Source: JANQRZ01 sp965214485 (lineage in GTDB: Bacteria > Bacteroidota > Rhodothermia > Rhodothermales > JANQRZ01). Taken from it: a stretch of DNA of 64,000 nt. Positions within the stretch are counted from its first letter, which is position 1; each line of letters starts with the position of its first letter. The stretch is taken from the NCBI GenBank assembly GCA_965214485.1, contig CBDCBW010000009.1, positions 496,001 through 560,000 of the forward strand, in the 5' to 3' direction. This document shows positions 1 to 7,486 of this stretch, in pieces. The translations under genes and the position numbers were made by a program. Under the pieces are notes generated by a model, which saw only the letters and a program-made list of their open reading frames with translations, was not told the DNA's origin and did no database searches.

Positions 1-209
1 AAGAACTCGAAGTCGAGTTCGACAGCGGGCTGAACATCATCACGGGCGAGACCGGCGCGGGCAAGTCGATCCTGCTCGGCGCGCTCGGGCTGATCCTGGG
101 CGAGCGGGCTTCGACCGAGGCGGTGCGCTCGGGGGCGAAGAAGGCGGTCATCGAGGGGTTGTTCGACGACGCCAACGAGGGCGGGCTGCCGGACGGAGTC
201 TCCGGATGA
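1..209 (+). pseudogene. recN 5' fragment (exact partial copy)
   Basis: Bases 1-194 are identical to 1833-2026 inside the intact recN downstream and encode RecN residues 14-77, including the Walker A motif GETGAGKS. Identity stops abruptly at 194. The recN frame then reads four unrelated codons (GVSG) and stops at TGA 207-209. The copy runs off the left edge, so its own start is not visible. It is either a genuine partial duplication or an assembly join. It cannot encode a working RecN. Confidence 0.9.
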
Positions 210-213
210 GATC

Positions 214-912
214 GTGACGACTGCTGCCTCTGTCCGCCGCACCGCCGACTGGGCCGACTACAACCTCGGTGGTCAGAGGGACACCGTCTGGGTACAGTAC
301 GACTCTACCCACTACCGCACCACCTTTAACCTGGCTGGTGATGGGTCAAGTGGACCGTGCTATGCCGAGCTGGTGCTCGCCGACATCGATCGTCGTGAGT
401 ATCACGAACTCGCCATCATCAACCGCGGCAGCCAACGTCGTCCCGGACGCAGTGAAGGTCAGGACTGGTTTTTCTACCCGTTCACCTGGCCAGAGCTCGC
501 TCCCGATACGGACTACCGGTTTGACTTCCGCGTCGCCACATCGGATGTCCACAACTTCGGCTGCCCGACGAACTACAACGCCGGACCACTCGTAGCAAGA
601 GCCAAGGCTGGTGCGTTTGTAACAAGCGGGGAAGACACGCCGAGTGTGCCAACAATAGGCTCGCTGAATGTGTATCCGAACCCCTCGGGCGGCACGCTCC
701 ACGTCGAGTGGACGAGTATCCGGCCGAGCACCGTAGACCTCGTCGTGTTCGACGCGCTGAGCCGGCGCGTGGCTGAGCAGTCTGGGGTCGTGGTCCCTGC
801 CGGGCCGTCGCGCCTGCCACTCACGCTCGATGTGCCGAGCGGCCCATACCTGCTGCGCTTGACCGACGCGGCGGGCACCGTACAAACTCAGCGGATCACC
901 GTCGTGCGCTGA
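214..912 (+). CDS. 5'-truncated secreted protein with T9SS sorting domain
   Basis: The frame encodes 232 residues from a GTG. The C-terminal ~85 residues (from NVYPNPSGGTLHVEW to TQRITVVR) are a type IX secretion type A sorting domain, which is cleaved after export across the outer membrane. The N-terminal ~145 residues contain aromatic beta-rich sequence that I do not recognise. There is no signal peptide. The same frame stays open upstream (ESPDEI before the GTG) to the recN junction at 194, so the gene very probably lost its true 5' end, signal peptide included, at that junction. It is probably not exported as it stands. Confidence 0.65.
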   Translation: MTTAASVRRTADWADYNLGGQRDTVWVQYDSTHYRTTFNLAGDGSSGPCYAELVLADIDRREYHELAIINRGSQRRPGRSEGQDWFFYPFTWPELAPDTDYRFDFRVATSDVHNFGCPTNYNAGPLVARAKAGAFVTSGEDTPSVPTIGSLNVYPNPSGGTLHVEWTSIRPSTVDLVVFDALSRRVAEQSGVVVPAGPSRLPLTLDVPSGPYLLRLTDAAGTVQTQRITVVR

Positions 913-922
913 CGGACCCCCC

Positions 923-984
923 GTTCAGGCCGCGCATCGCTCCGCTCAGGCGCGACCTGAACGGTCCCCCTCGACGAGGGGGAC
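923..984. repeat. Two adjacent palindromes (REP-like) upstream of the TA module
   Basis: The first stem pairs GTTCAGGCCGCGC (923-935) with GCGCGACCTGAAC (950-962), with one mismatch and a 14-base loop. The second pairs GTCCCCCTCG (964-973) with CGAGGGGGAC (975-984). No T-run follows, so an intrinsic terminator is unlikely. The string GCTGTCCCCCTCG, the reverse complement of part of the second stem, recurs near 37520 beside the other toxin-antitoxin module, which suggests a dispersed intergenic repeat. Confidence 0.5.
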
Positions 985-1121
985 AGCCGCGCGTAGCTGC
1001 GAGCGAAGGCGTAGCCTCCGTGACCGCAAGCGCGGCGGGGGGTCTCGTCAACACCAGCGGAGGAACCAGGTGTGGAGTCGAATGTAGCACCGCTATCGAC
1101 CCCTCGCTTACCGGGAATCTT

Positions 1122-1427
1122 GTGGAACGCATCAACGTCGCCCGCGATATTCAGCCGCTCTCGGCTTTTCGCAAGCAGGCCGCCGCCCTCATCGACCGGC
1201 TCCAGCAGAGCCGTCAGCCGCTCGTGCTCACACGCAACGGGCGGAGCGCTGCCGTCGTCCTCGACGCGCGCGAGTTCGAACGGATGGTCGAGCGGATCGA
1301 ACTGCTCGAAGACGTACAGATGGCGCACGAGCAGGCCCGGCGAGGCGAGACGGTGCCACAGGACGAAGCGCTCGCGTACCTCTCGAACCGGCTCGGTGCT
1401 GCGAGTGATGGGGCCGACGCCGCATGA
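1122..1427 (+). CDS. Phd/YefM-family antitoxin
   Basis: The protein is 101 residues from GTG 1122. The N-terminal half (INVARDIQPLSAFRKQA, then LVLTRNGRSAAVVLDAREFE) is the Phd/YefM fold that binds DNA and represses its own operon. The acidic C-terminal tail would wrap and neutralise the toxin. An earlier in-frame GTG at 1020 would add residues unlike the family, so I prefer 1122. The stop overlaps the toxin ATG by 4 nt (ATGA), so the pair is translationally coupled. It lies between the recN 5' fragment and intact recN. Confidence 0.85.
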   Translation: MERINVARDIQPLSAFRKQAAALIDRLQQSRQPLVLTRNGRSAAVVLDAREFERMVERIELLEDVQMAHEQARRGETVPQDEALAYLSNRLGAASDGADAA

Positions 1428-1762
1428 GGATCGAGTACGCGAAACTGGCGCTGGACCGGATTCTGGAGATCGCCGAGTTTCGCTTTTCCGAGGCCCGGCA
1501 AGCGCAGGCGTGGATGGGCGCGGTACTCGAGCGCGCTGCCCAACTCGAGGTCTTCCCGAACATGGGGCAACGGGTATCCCCGAGGTGGGGTGAACCGGGC
1601 GAAGAGACGCCGGTGCGCCGGCTCCTGTTTAAGGACGTGTGGATCGTCTACGAAGTGCGGCAGGTCGACCCGAAAGCGGACGAGGAGCACCCCGACGATC
1701 ACATCTTCGTGCTTACGGTCCGCCACGTGCGCGAGAAGCCAGACGACGAGGACGGGGTGTAA
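1424..1762 (+). CDS. RelE/ParE-family toxin
   Basis: The 112-residue protein begins MRIEYAKLALDRILEIAEF, a ParE/RelE start, and has the family arrangement of two N-terminal helices followed by a beta sheet (RRLLFKDVWIVYEV, then HIFVLTVRHVREKP). ParE members poison gyrase and RelE members cut mRNA on the ribosome. Without a structure the target is not assignable, but the sequence looks more ParE-like. It overlaps the antitoxin by 4 nt and ends 30 nt before recN. Confidence 0.85.
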   Translation: MRIEYAKLALDRILEIAEFRFSEARQAQAWMGAVLERAAQLEVFPNMGQRVSPRWGEPGEETPVRRLLFKDVWIVYEVRQVDPKADEEHPDDHIFVLTVRHVREKPDDEDGV

Positions 1763-1792
1763 GTTGTCCCCCGCTCCGACGCCCCTGCCACC

Positions 1793-3526
1793 ATGCTCCG
1801 CAGCCTCCACATCCGCGACTACGCGCTCATCGAAGAACTCGAAGTCGAGTTCGACAGCGGGCTGAACATCATCACGGGCGAGACCGGCGCGGGCAAGTCG
1901 ATCCTGCTCGGCGCGCTCGGGCTGATCCTGGGCGAGCGGGCTTCGACCGAGGCGGTGCGCTCGGGGGCGAAGAAGGCGGTCATCGAGGGGTTGTTCGACG
2001 ACGCCAACGAGGGCGGGCTGCCGGACCTGCTGAGGCAGCACGAGATCGAGCCGTACCCGTCGGGCGCGCTCGTCGTCCGGCGCGAGGTGTCGGCCTCGCA
2101 CAGCCGCGCCTTCATCAACGACACGCCGGCGACGCTCGCCGTGCTCCGCGCCGTGGCCGAGCAGGTGATCGACCTCCACGGGCAGCACGAGCACCAGTCG
2201 CTGCTCCGCACCGAGACGCACGGCGCGCTCCTCGACGACTTCGGCGGGCTCGGCGGCTTGGTCGAAACCTACCGGGAGCACTACGGCGAGGTCGCCCGGC
2301 TCCACCGGAAGCGGGCGGACCTGGTCCGGCGCGAGGCCGAGCTGACCCAGCAGAAATCCCTCTTCGAGTTCCAGATCGACGAGATCGACCGCGTCGCGCC
2401 CGAGGCCGGGGAGGAGGAATCGCTGGAGGCCGAGCGGCGGATCCTGGAGAACGCCGAGACCCTCTTCGAGGCGACGGCCGAGCTCTACGAGCTGCTCTAC
2501 GAGAGCGAGGACGCGATCTACGACCGGCTCGTCGTCGTCCGCAACGGGCTGCGCGACCTGGCTCGGATCGACGAGGCGTTCGAGGCGACGCTGGGCGAGA
2601 TGCAGGCCGCCGAGATCGCGGTCGAGGAGGCGACCAAGTTCTTGCAGGGCTACAACGCCCGGATCGAGTTCAACCCCGAGCGGCTCGAAGACATCCGCGA
2701 GCGGCTCGGGCAGCTCGAAGGGCTCAAGCGGAAGTACGGCGGCTCGCTCGACGCCGTGCTCGAGCACCGCCGCGAGATCGGCGCGACCTACGACCTCGCC
2801 GCCGACTTCGAGGGGGCCATCGCCCGGATCGACGGGCAGATCGGGACGGCGGGCGAGACGCTCTCGGCCTCGGCCTACCGCCTCAGCCAGAAGCGCCACG
2901 AGGTCGCCGAGCGCATCGAAGGCCTGCTCCAGCAGGAGCTCGCCGAGCTGGGGATGCCGCACAGCCAGTTCGTCGTCGAGTTCAGCCGCGAGGCCGACGA
3001 GGCGGGCTGGATCGTGTGGCCCGATGGGCCGGGCACCGTCCGCCTCCGCGCGGCACCGACCGGCGCGGACCTCGCCGAGTTCTACATCACCACCAACGTC
3101 GGCGAGGCCCCGCGCCCGCTGGCGAAGGTGGCGTCGGGCGGCGAGGTCAGCCGGATCATGTTGGCGCTCAAGACCATCCTCGCCAAGAGCGAGCGCCTGC
3201 CAATCCTGGTCTTCGACGAGATCGACGTCGGGATTTCGGGCGAGATCGCCCGGCGCGTCGGCGAGAGCATGCAGCGGCTCGGGGCCTACCACCAGATCAT
3301 CGCCATCACGCACCTGCCCCAGATCGCCGCCGTCGGCGACCACCACTTCCTGGTCGAGAAGCACGTCGAGGACGGCCCGGAGGGGGCGCGGACCAAGACC
3401 GGCATCCGGCGGCTGGCGAGCGACGAGCGCGCGCGCGCGGTGGCGGCGCTCGTCAGCGGCGAGGCCGTCAGCCCGGCCGCCCTCGAGAGCGCCCGCGAGC
3501 TGATCTCGGCCGGGCGGCGCAGTTGA
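1793..3526 (+). CDS. recN: DNA repair protein RecN
   Basis: The protein is full length at 577 residues and is an SMC-like ATPase acting in double-strand break repair and sister chromatid cohesion. It shows Walker A GETGAGKS at residues 29-36, a long central coiled coil (about 150-360), the ABC signature region near LAKVASGGEVSRIM, and Walker B LPILVFDEIDVGISG. A possible TAAGTTG promoter element lies at 1760, about 30 nt upstream of ATG. A T-run follows the stop (3530-3537). Both ends of the gene are duplicated nearby: residues 14-77 at 1-194, and the last ~26 residues in diverged form at 4596. Confidence 0.97.
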   Translation: MLRSLHIRDYALIEELEVEFDSGLNIITGETGAGKSILLGALGLILGERASTEAVRSGAKKAVIEGLFDDANEGGLPDLLRQHEIEPYPSGALVVRREVSASHSRAFINDTPATLAVLRAVAEQVIDLHGQHEHQSLLRTETHGALLDDFGGLGGLVETYREHYGEVARLHRKRADLVRREAELTQQKSLFEFQIDEIDRVAPEAGEEESLEAERRILENAETLFEATAELYELLYESEDAIYDRLVVVRNGLRDLARIDEAFEATLGEMQAAEIAVEEATKFLQGYNARIEFNPERLEDIRERLGQLEGLKRKYGGSLDAVLEHRREIGATYDLAADFEGAIARIDGQIGTAGETLSASAYRLSQKRHEVAERIEGLLQQELAELGMPHSQFVVEFSREADEAGWIVWPDGPGTVRLRAAPTGADLAEFYITTNVGEAPRPLAKVASGGEVSRIMLALKTILAKSERLPILVFDEIDVGISGEIARRVGESMQRLGAYHQIIAITHLPQIAAVGDHHFLVEKHVEDGPEGARTKTGIRRLASDERARAVAALVSGEAVSPAALESARELISAGRRS

Positions 3527-3645
3527 ATATTTTTTTGCTGGAGGTCTTGACGGGGGGGGGAGGGATTTTACTAACATAGTGTCAGTCATATGCAATGGCC
3601 TCACTACCCCCCTACTCTTTCTGACCATTTGGTCGGAGGGTCATT

Positions 3646-4269
3646 ATGTCAAAAATTATAGGGAGAGGATGCATTCTCTCCTTGCTCGTGCTCGGTGTTT
3701 ACGCAGCCGGTTGCGATGCGGCCAGCGAGCGGACCGGGCCTGAAACTGAGGTGGTACTCCCCTCAGCAGTTACGGTCGAAGAAAGGCTTGCTGCTTCTCC
3801 GGAACTCCAGCGGCTTCTGGAGATCGAGGCCGACTTCTTCAGGCGCATCGCGGACCGGGGCATCACGAAGCAACAGATGCGAGGTGCTCTGCTTACAAGG
3901 GACGAACAGGCGGTCTACAATCTGCTCGGATACAGCGCAGCAGAGATGAGTGATCTGAGTAATGAGCTTGAATCGCTTAAGGCTGCTCTATACAGCGAGT
4001 ACCAGGAGGAGATCGACCTCTACCGCCAGCAGCACGATATGCCGTCCTCTTGTACTGCGCAGTGCAGAGAGCAAAAGGCCGCCGAGTTCATTCAGCACTA
4101 CGATGCCATAGTGGCTGAGGTAGCCAGTAATCCCTCTCTCAAGCCGTGCAACTCCATGATCGGCTATACGGCATGTCTGATCGCATGCTCGGGGGCGGGA
4201 CCGGTCATGTATTGGGTTTGTGCAGCCGGCTGCTATTGCGGATTTGGATGTAATGGAGGGTGCTGGTAA
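3646..4269 (+). CDS. Lipoprotein with cysteine-rich C-terminus, bacteriocin-like
   Basis: The protein has 207 residues. A lipobox ends at YAAGC (Cys23), giving a lipid-anchored product. The middle (about 45-140) is charged and helical with a CTAQCREQ motif. The last ~40 residues are hydrophobic, Gly-rich and carry eight Cys, running from CNSMIG to GFGCNGGCW. This layout recalls precursors of secreted Cys-rich peptides such as halocin C8-like domains, but I see no firm family match. GGAGGG lies 7 nt before ATG, an unusually strong ribosome site for this genome. The stop overlaps the next ATG (TAATG). By eye the region is AT-richer than its neighbours, suggesting transfer. Confidence 0.6.
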   Translation: MSKIIGRGCILSLLVLGVYAAGCDAASERTGPETEVVLPSAVTVEERLAASPELQRLLEIEADFFRRIADRGITKQQMRGALLTRDEQAVYNLLGYSAAEMSDLSNELESLKAALYSEYQEEIDLYRQQHDMPSSCTAQCREQKAAEFIQHYDAIVAEVASNPSLKPCNSMIGYTACLIACSGAGPVMYWVCAAGCYCGFGCNGGCW

Positions 4270-4514
4270 TGAATGCGTTTTGGTCAGCTCTGCTCCCAGT
4301 CGTACTGATCTTTCCTCTCGCTCTTCTATGGAGCAGAAAGAAGGAAGAGACGAGAACGCTCCGCTTAGTCGTGATGGCCGGGGCCGTGACAGTCACGCTC
4401 GCCAACGCCGCCTTCTATCCTGACGTGCGTGCGATCTCCATCTTCGTGATCGCCGTCGCGCTGGGAACGATGCGGCGAGACCTTGCGCCGCCACAGAACA
4501 GGCTGGAGCCATAG
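4269..4514 (+). CDS. Small membrane protein, possible immunity partner
   Basis: The product is 81 residues with three hydrophobic stretches (about 4-20, 33-50 and 56-70), separated by a short basic loop WSRKKEETRTLR. Its ATG shares the last base of the preceding TAA, so it is translationally coupled to the Cys-rich lipoprotein. I do not recognise a family. Small multi-spanning proteins coupled to a toxin or bacteriocin gene are often immunity proteins, and that is the only basis for the suggested role. Confidence 0.55.
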   Translation: MNAFWSALLPVVLIFPLALLWSRKKEETRTLRLVVMAGAVTVTLANAAFYPDVRAISIFVIAVALGTMRRDLAPPQNRLEP

Positions 4515-4595
4515 GCGACGAGAAGCGACAGGGCCGAGAGAGGCAACCAAAGGCCCGGGCGGTAGGATCAGCCTCGGCGGCATCCTGCCGACCGG

Positions 4596-4665
4596 GCGCT
4601 CGTCAGCGGCGAGGTGCTCAGCGGGGCTGCGCTGGAGCGCGCGTCGGTCTCGGCCGGGGGCGGAG
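4596..4665 (+). pseudogene. Diverged recN 3' tail remnant
   Basis: The sequence starts with 18 bases identical to recN 3444-3461 and continues as ALVSGEVLSGAALERA, against ALVSGEAVSPAALESA at the end of RecN; SAGGG then matches SAGRR. Alignment is lost upstream of 4596. It is therefore a stranded, diverged recN C-terminus on the same strand, about 1.07 kb beyond the intact recN stop. The lipoprotein and membrane protein genes lie between the two. Confidence 0.7.
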
Positions 4666-4670
4666 CTCGC

Positions 4671-4805
4671 TCAGCACTGGCCGAGGAGTATCCAGAGCAA
4701 GGCGAAGACGAGCACGGTGGAGAAGCACCCGCCGCCGAGCTTCTTCGCGCCGTAGCCGGCGATCAGCGTGCGGAAGAGGTTGTTCATCGGAGTGAAGGGC
4801 AGCAT
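4671..4805 (-). CDS. 44-residue single-span membrane peptide
   Basis: A 45-codon frame from ATG 4805 to TGA 4671 encodes a short basic N-terminus with an AGYGAKKLGGG turn, followed by one hydrophobic segment (STVLVFALLWILL) and the end GQC. The composition and the GYGAKKLGGG stretch look protein-like rather than random. I do not recognise it. It converges on the recN remnant and lies 42 nt downstream of acs on the same strand. Confidence 0.5.
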   Translation of the reverse strand: MLPFTPMNNLFRTLIAGYGAKKLGGGCFSTVLVFALLWILLGQC

Positions 4806-4847
4806 GAGCGGGGGAGGTTAGAGAAGGAAAGGCAGCGCTTCGACGCG

Positions 4848-6806
4848 CTAGCGGCCTGGGCGGTTCTCGACGAGGTCGTCCACGACGGCGGGGTCGGCGA
4901 GCGTCGAGGTGTCGCCGAGGGCGTCGTGCGCGCCCTCGGCGATCTGGCGGAGGATGCGGCGCATGATCTTGCCGGAGCGCGTCTTCGGAAGCGCCGGGGC
5001 GAACTGCACGACGTCGGGCTGCGCGACGGGGCCGATCACGGTGCGGACCTGCTGCACGAGGGCCTCGCGCAGCGCGTCCGTCGGCTCGTGGCCTGCGCCG
5101 AGCGTGACGAAGGCGTAGAGGCTCTGCCCCTTGACGGCGTGGCCCACGCCGACGACGGCGGCCTCGGCGACCGCGTCGTGGAGCACGAGCGCGCTCTCGA
5201 CCTCGGCGGTGCCGAGGCGGTGGCCGGAGACGTTGATCACGTCGTCCACGCGGCCCGTGATCCAGTAGGTTCCGTCGGCGTCGCGGCGGCAGCCGTCGCC
5301 GGTGAAGTAGCGGCCTGGGAAGCGGCTGAAGTAGGTGCGGACGAAGCGCTCGTGGTCGCCCCAGACGGTCCGCGCCTGGCCGGGCCAGCTGTCGGCGAGG
5401 GCGAGCAGGCCCTCGGCCTCGCCGCTGTGCACCTCGCCCTCGGCGCTGAGGACCTCGGGGCGGACGCCGAAGAACGGGCGGCCCGCCGCGCCGGGCTTCT
5501 GGGCGATCGCGCCGGGCAGCCCGACGAGCATGACGCCGCCGGTCTCGGTCTGCCACCACGTGTCGACGATTGGGCAGCGCCCGTCGCCGACGACCTCGTA
5601 GTACCACCGCCACGCCTCGGGGTTGATCGGCTCGCCGACGGTGCCGAGCAGGCGGAGGCTGGAGCGGTCGGCCCGGGTCACGAAGGCGTCGCCCTGCGCC
5701 ATGAGCGCGCGGATGGCGGTCGGGGCCGTGTAGAACTGCGTCACGCCGTGCTTCTCGACGACGTGCCAGAAGCGGCCCGGCGTCGGATACGTCGGGACGC
5801 CCTCGAAGAGGACCTGCGTCGCGCCGTTGACGAGGGGCCCGAAGACGACGTAGCTGTGGCCGGTGATCCAGCCGACGTCGGCGGTGCACCAGAAGACGTC
5901 GTGCTCCGGGCGGAGGTCGAAGACGTACTCGTGCGTGAGGCTCGTCCAGACGCAGTACCCGCCGGTGGTGTGGACGACGCCCTTCGGGGTGCCGGTCGAG
6001 CCGGAGGTGTAGAGGATGAAGAGCGGGTCCTCGGCGTCCAGCGCCTCGCACGGGCACGCGGCCTCGGCGGCGTCCAGCGCGTCGCGGAGCCGCACGTCGC
6101 GGTCGTGCCCCTCGGTCTCGCCGCCGGTGTTCTCGACGACGAGGACGTGGCGGACCGTTTGCCCTCCGGCCTCGGCGCGCTCCACCGCGGCGTCGACGTT
6201 CGCCTTGAGCGCGACGCGCTTGCCGCCGCGCCGCCCCTCGTCGGCGGTGATGATGAAGTCGGACGCGCCGTCGAGGATGCGGCCCGCGAGGGCCTCGGGC
6301 GAGAAGCCGGCGAAGACGACGGAGAAGACGGCCCCGATGCGCGCGCAGGCGAGCATCGCGTAGACCGCCTCGGGGATCATCGGGAGGTAGATCGTCACCC
6401 GGTCGCCGCGCGCGACGCCCAGGTCTTTCAGCGCGTTCGCAAAGCACTGCACGGCGGCCCAGACCTCGGCGTAGGAGATCCGGCGGCTCGCCTCGCCCGG
6501 CTCGTCCGGCTCGAAGATCAGCGCCGTCCGCTCGCCGCGCCCCGCCTCGACGTGCCGGTCCACGGCGTTGTAGCACGCGTTCGTCTTCCCGCCGAGGTAC
6601 CACCGGACGTGTACGTCGCCGGGTCCGAAGGACACGTCACGCACGGCGTCGAAGGGGGTGAACCAGTCGATCCGCTCGGCCTGCTCGCGCCAGAACGCTT
6701 CGCTGTCCTCGATCGAGCGGCGGTACAGCGTCTCATAGTCGGCCTCAGACGAGAGGAGGGCGGCACGGCGAAAGGCGTCGGACGGAGGGTAGAGGTCGGC
6801 GGGCAT
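4848..6806 (-). CDS. acs: Acetyl-CoA synthetase (AMP-forming)
   Basis: At 652 residues from ATG 6806 this is the usual size. It makes acetyl-CoA from acetate, ATP and CoA through acetyl-AMP. Visible motifs are the N-terminal ACAS domain start (FWREQAERIDW), the P-loop-like LYTSGSTGTPKGVVH, the acetyl-pocket motif VDTWWQTETGG, YFTGDGCRRD, and the C-terminal PKTRSGKIMRRILR with the acetylatable lysine. An in-frame extension to 7364 is spurious because it overlaps the osmC-like gene. A TATCTTC element at 6826-6832 (minus strand) could be its -7 promoter box. Confidence 0.96.
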   Translation of the reverse strand: MPADLYPPSDAFRRAALLSSEADYETLYRRSIEDSEAFWREQAERIDWFTPFDAVRDVSFGPGDVHVRWYLGGKTNACYNAVDRHVEAGRGERTALIFEPDEPGEASRRISYAEVWAAVQCFANALKDLGVARGDRVTIYLPMIPEAVYAMLACARIGAVFSVVFAGFSPEALAGRILDGASDFIITADEGRRGGKRVALKANVDAAVERAEAGGQTVRHVLVVENTGGETEGHDRDVRLRDALDAAEAACPCEALDAEDPLFILYTSGSTGTPKGVVHTTGGYCVWTSLTHEYVFDLRPEHDVFWCTADVGWITGHSYVVFGPLVNGATQVLFEGVPTYPTPGRFWHVVEKHGVTQFYTAPTAIRALMAQGDAFVTRADRSSLRLLGTVGEPINPEAWRWYYEVVGDGRCPIVDTWWQTETGGVMLVGLPGAIAQKPGAAGRPFFGVRPEVLSAEGEVHSGEAEGLLALADSWPGQARTVWGDHERFVRTYFSRFPGRYFTGDGCRRDADGTYWITGRVDDVINVSGHRLGTAEVESALVLHDAVAEAAVVGVGHAVKGQSLYAFVTLGAGHEPTDALREALVQQVRTVIGPVAQPDVVQFAPALPKTRSGKIMRRILRQIAEGAHDALGDTSTLADPAVVDDLVENRPGR

Positions 6807-6851
6807 GGGGTCGGGCGGGCAGGTGATAGGTGAAGATAGGGGTGGGTCCGG

Positions 6852-6900
6852 TATGTGAGATCCCCTGCTTCGCACACCATCACTTCGCTCAGGGTGCGCG
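6852..6900. repeat. Degenerate copy of an intergenic palindromic repeat
   Basis: The stretch GAGATCCCCTGCTTCGC, then ATCACTTCGCTCAGGGTG, resembles the arms of the element at 9578-9733 (CTTCGCTCAGAATGAC type). The copy is partial, and I see no clean terminal repeats. Confidence 0.35.
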
Positions 6901-6977
6901 AGCCCGCGAGCGATGCAGCCCAAAGCGGGGGGTCGAGGTTGGAGCCTATCTTCCTCTCCTGCCCGACCCTCCCGCCG

Positions 6978-7421
6978 ATGTCGAAGCACCGCGTCTCCGT
7001 CCGCTGGCAGCGCACCGCCGAGCCGTTCACGTATGCGGCCTACTCCCGGACGCACCGGTGGCGCTTCGAGGGCGGCGTCGAGCTCGACGCCTCGGCGGCC
7101 CCGGCGTACCGGGGCGACCCGGCGCTGCCCGACCCCGAGGAGGTGTTCGTCGCGTCGCTGTCGAGCTGCCACTTGCTGACGTTCCTCGCAATCGCCGCGC
7201 GCGCCGGGCTCACGGTCGAGGCCTACGACGACGAGGCCGAGGGGACGATGGTCGCCGACGCCGACGGGCGGCTCGCCGTCACCCGCGTCGTGCTCCGGCC
7301 CCGCGTCGTGTTTGGACGCGCGGTGGCCGAAGAACAGGTCGCCCGGATGCACGCCGAGGCGCACGCCGAGTGCTTCATCGCGAACTCCGTCCGCACCGAG
7401 GTCGTCGTCGAGCCGGGCTGA
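6978..7421 (+). CDS. OsmC/Ohr-family protein
   Basis: The protein has 147 residues. OsmC/Ohr enzymes reduce organic hydroperoxides with a conserved cysteine pair, seen here as Cys64 (SLSSCHLL) and Cys132 (HAECFIANSV). It also has the family features PDPEEVFVASLSSCH and the central long helix. The length suits the YhfA/OsmC subgroup, and the exact substrate is open. It is divergent from acs, with which it shares an intergenic region holding TATCTTC-like elements on both strands. Confidence 0.85.
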   Translation: MSKHRVSVRWQRTAEPFTYAAYSRTHRWRFEGGVELDASAAPAYRGDPALPDPEEVFVASLSSCHLLTFLAIAARAGLTVEAYDDEAEGTMVADADGRLAVTRVVLRPRVVFGRAVAEEQVARMHAEAHAECFIANSVRTEVVVEPG

Positions 7422-7445
7422 TGGACCGAAGAGCGCAGTCGCCCG

Positions 7446-7452
7446 TACCTTT
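7446..7452 (+). promoter_or_regulatory. Putative -7 box (TACCTTT) for the S9 peptidase gene
   Basis: TACCTTT, followed by C, lies 34 nt before the ATG at 7487 and matches the TAnnTTTG pattern of Bacteroidota sigma-70 promoters. Similar boxes precede many genes here, for example TACCTTC at 58969-58975 before glyS. Confidence 0.4.
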
Positions 7453-7486
7453 CCACACGCTACTTCTTCACACGACCCCTCCCGCC

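Noticed and set aside
4614..6833. A 739-codon + strand frame over acs
   Set aside because: It is antisense to a clear acetyl-CoA synthetase and has shadow composition. Its first ~20 codons are of interest only as the recN tail remnant.
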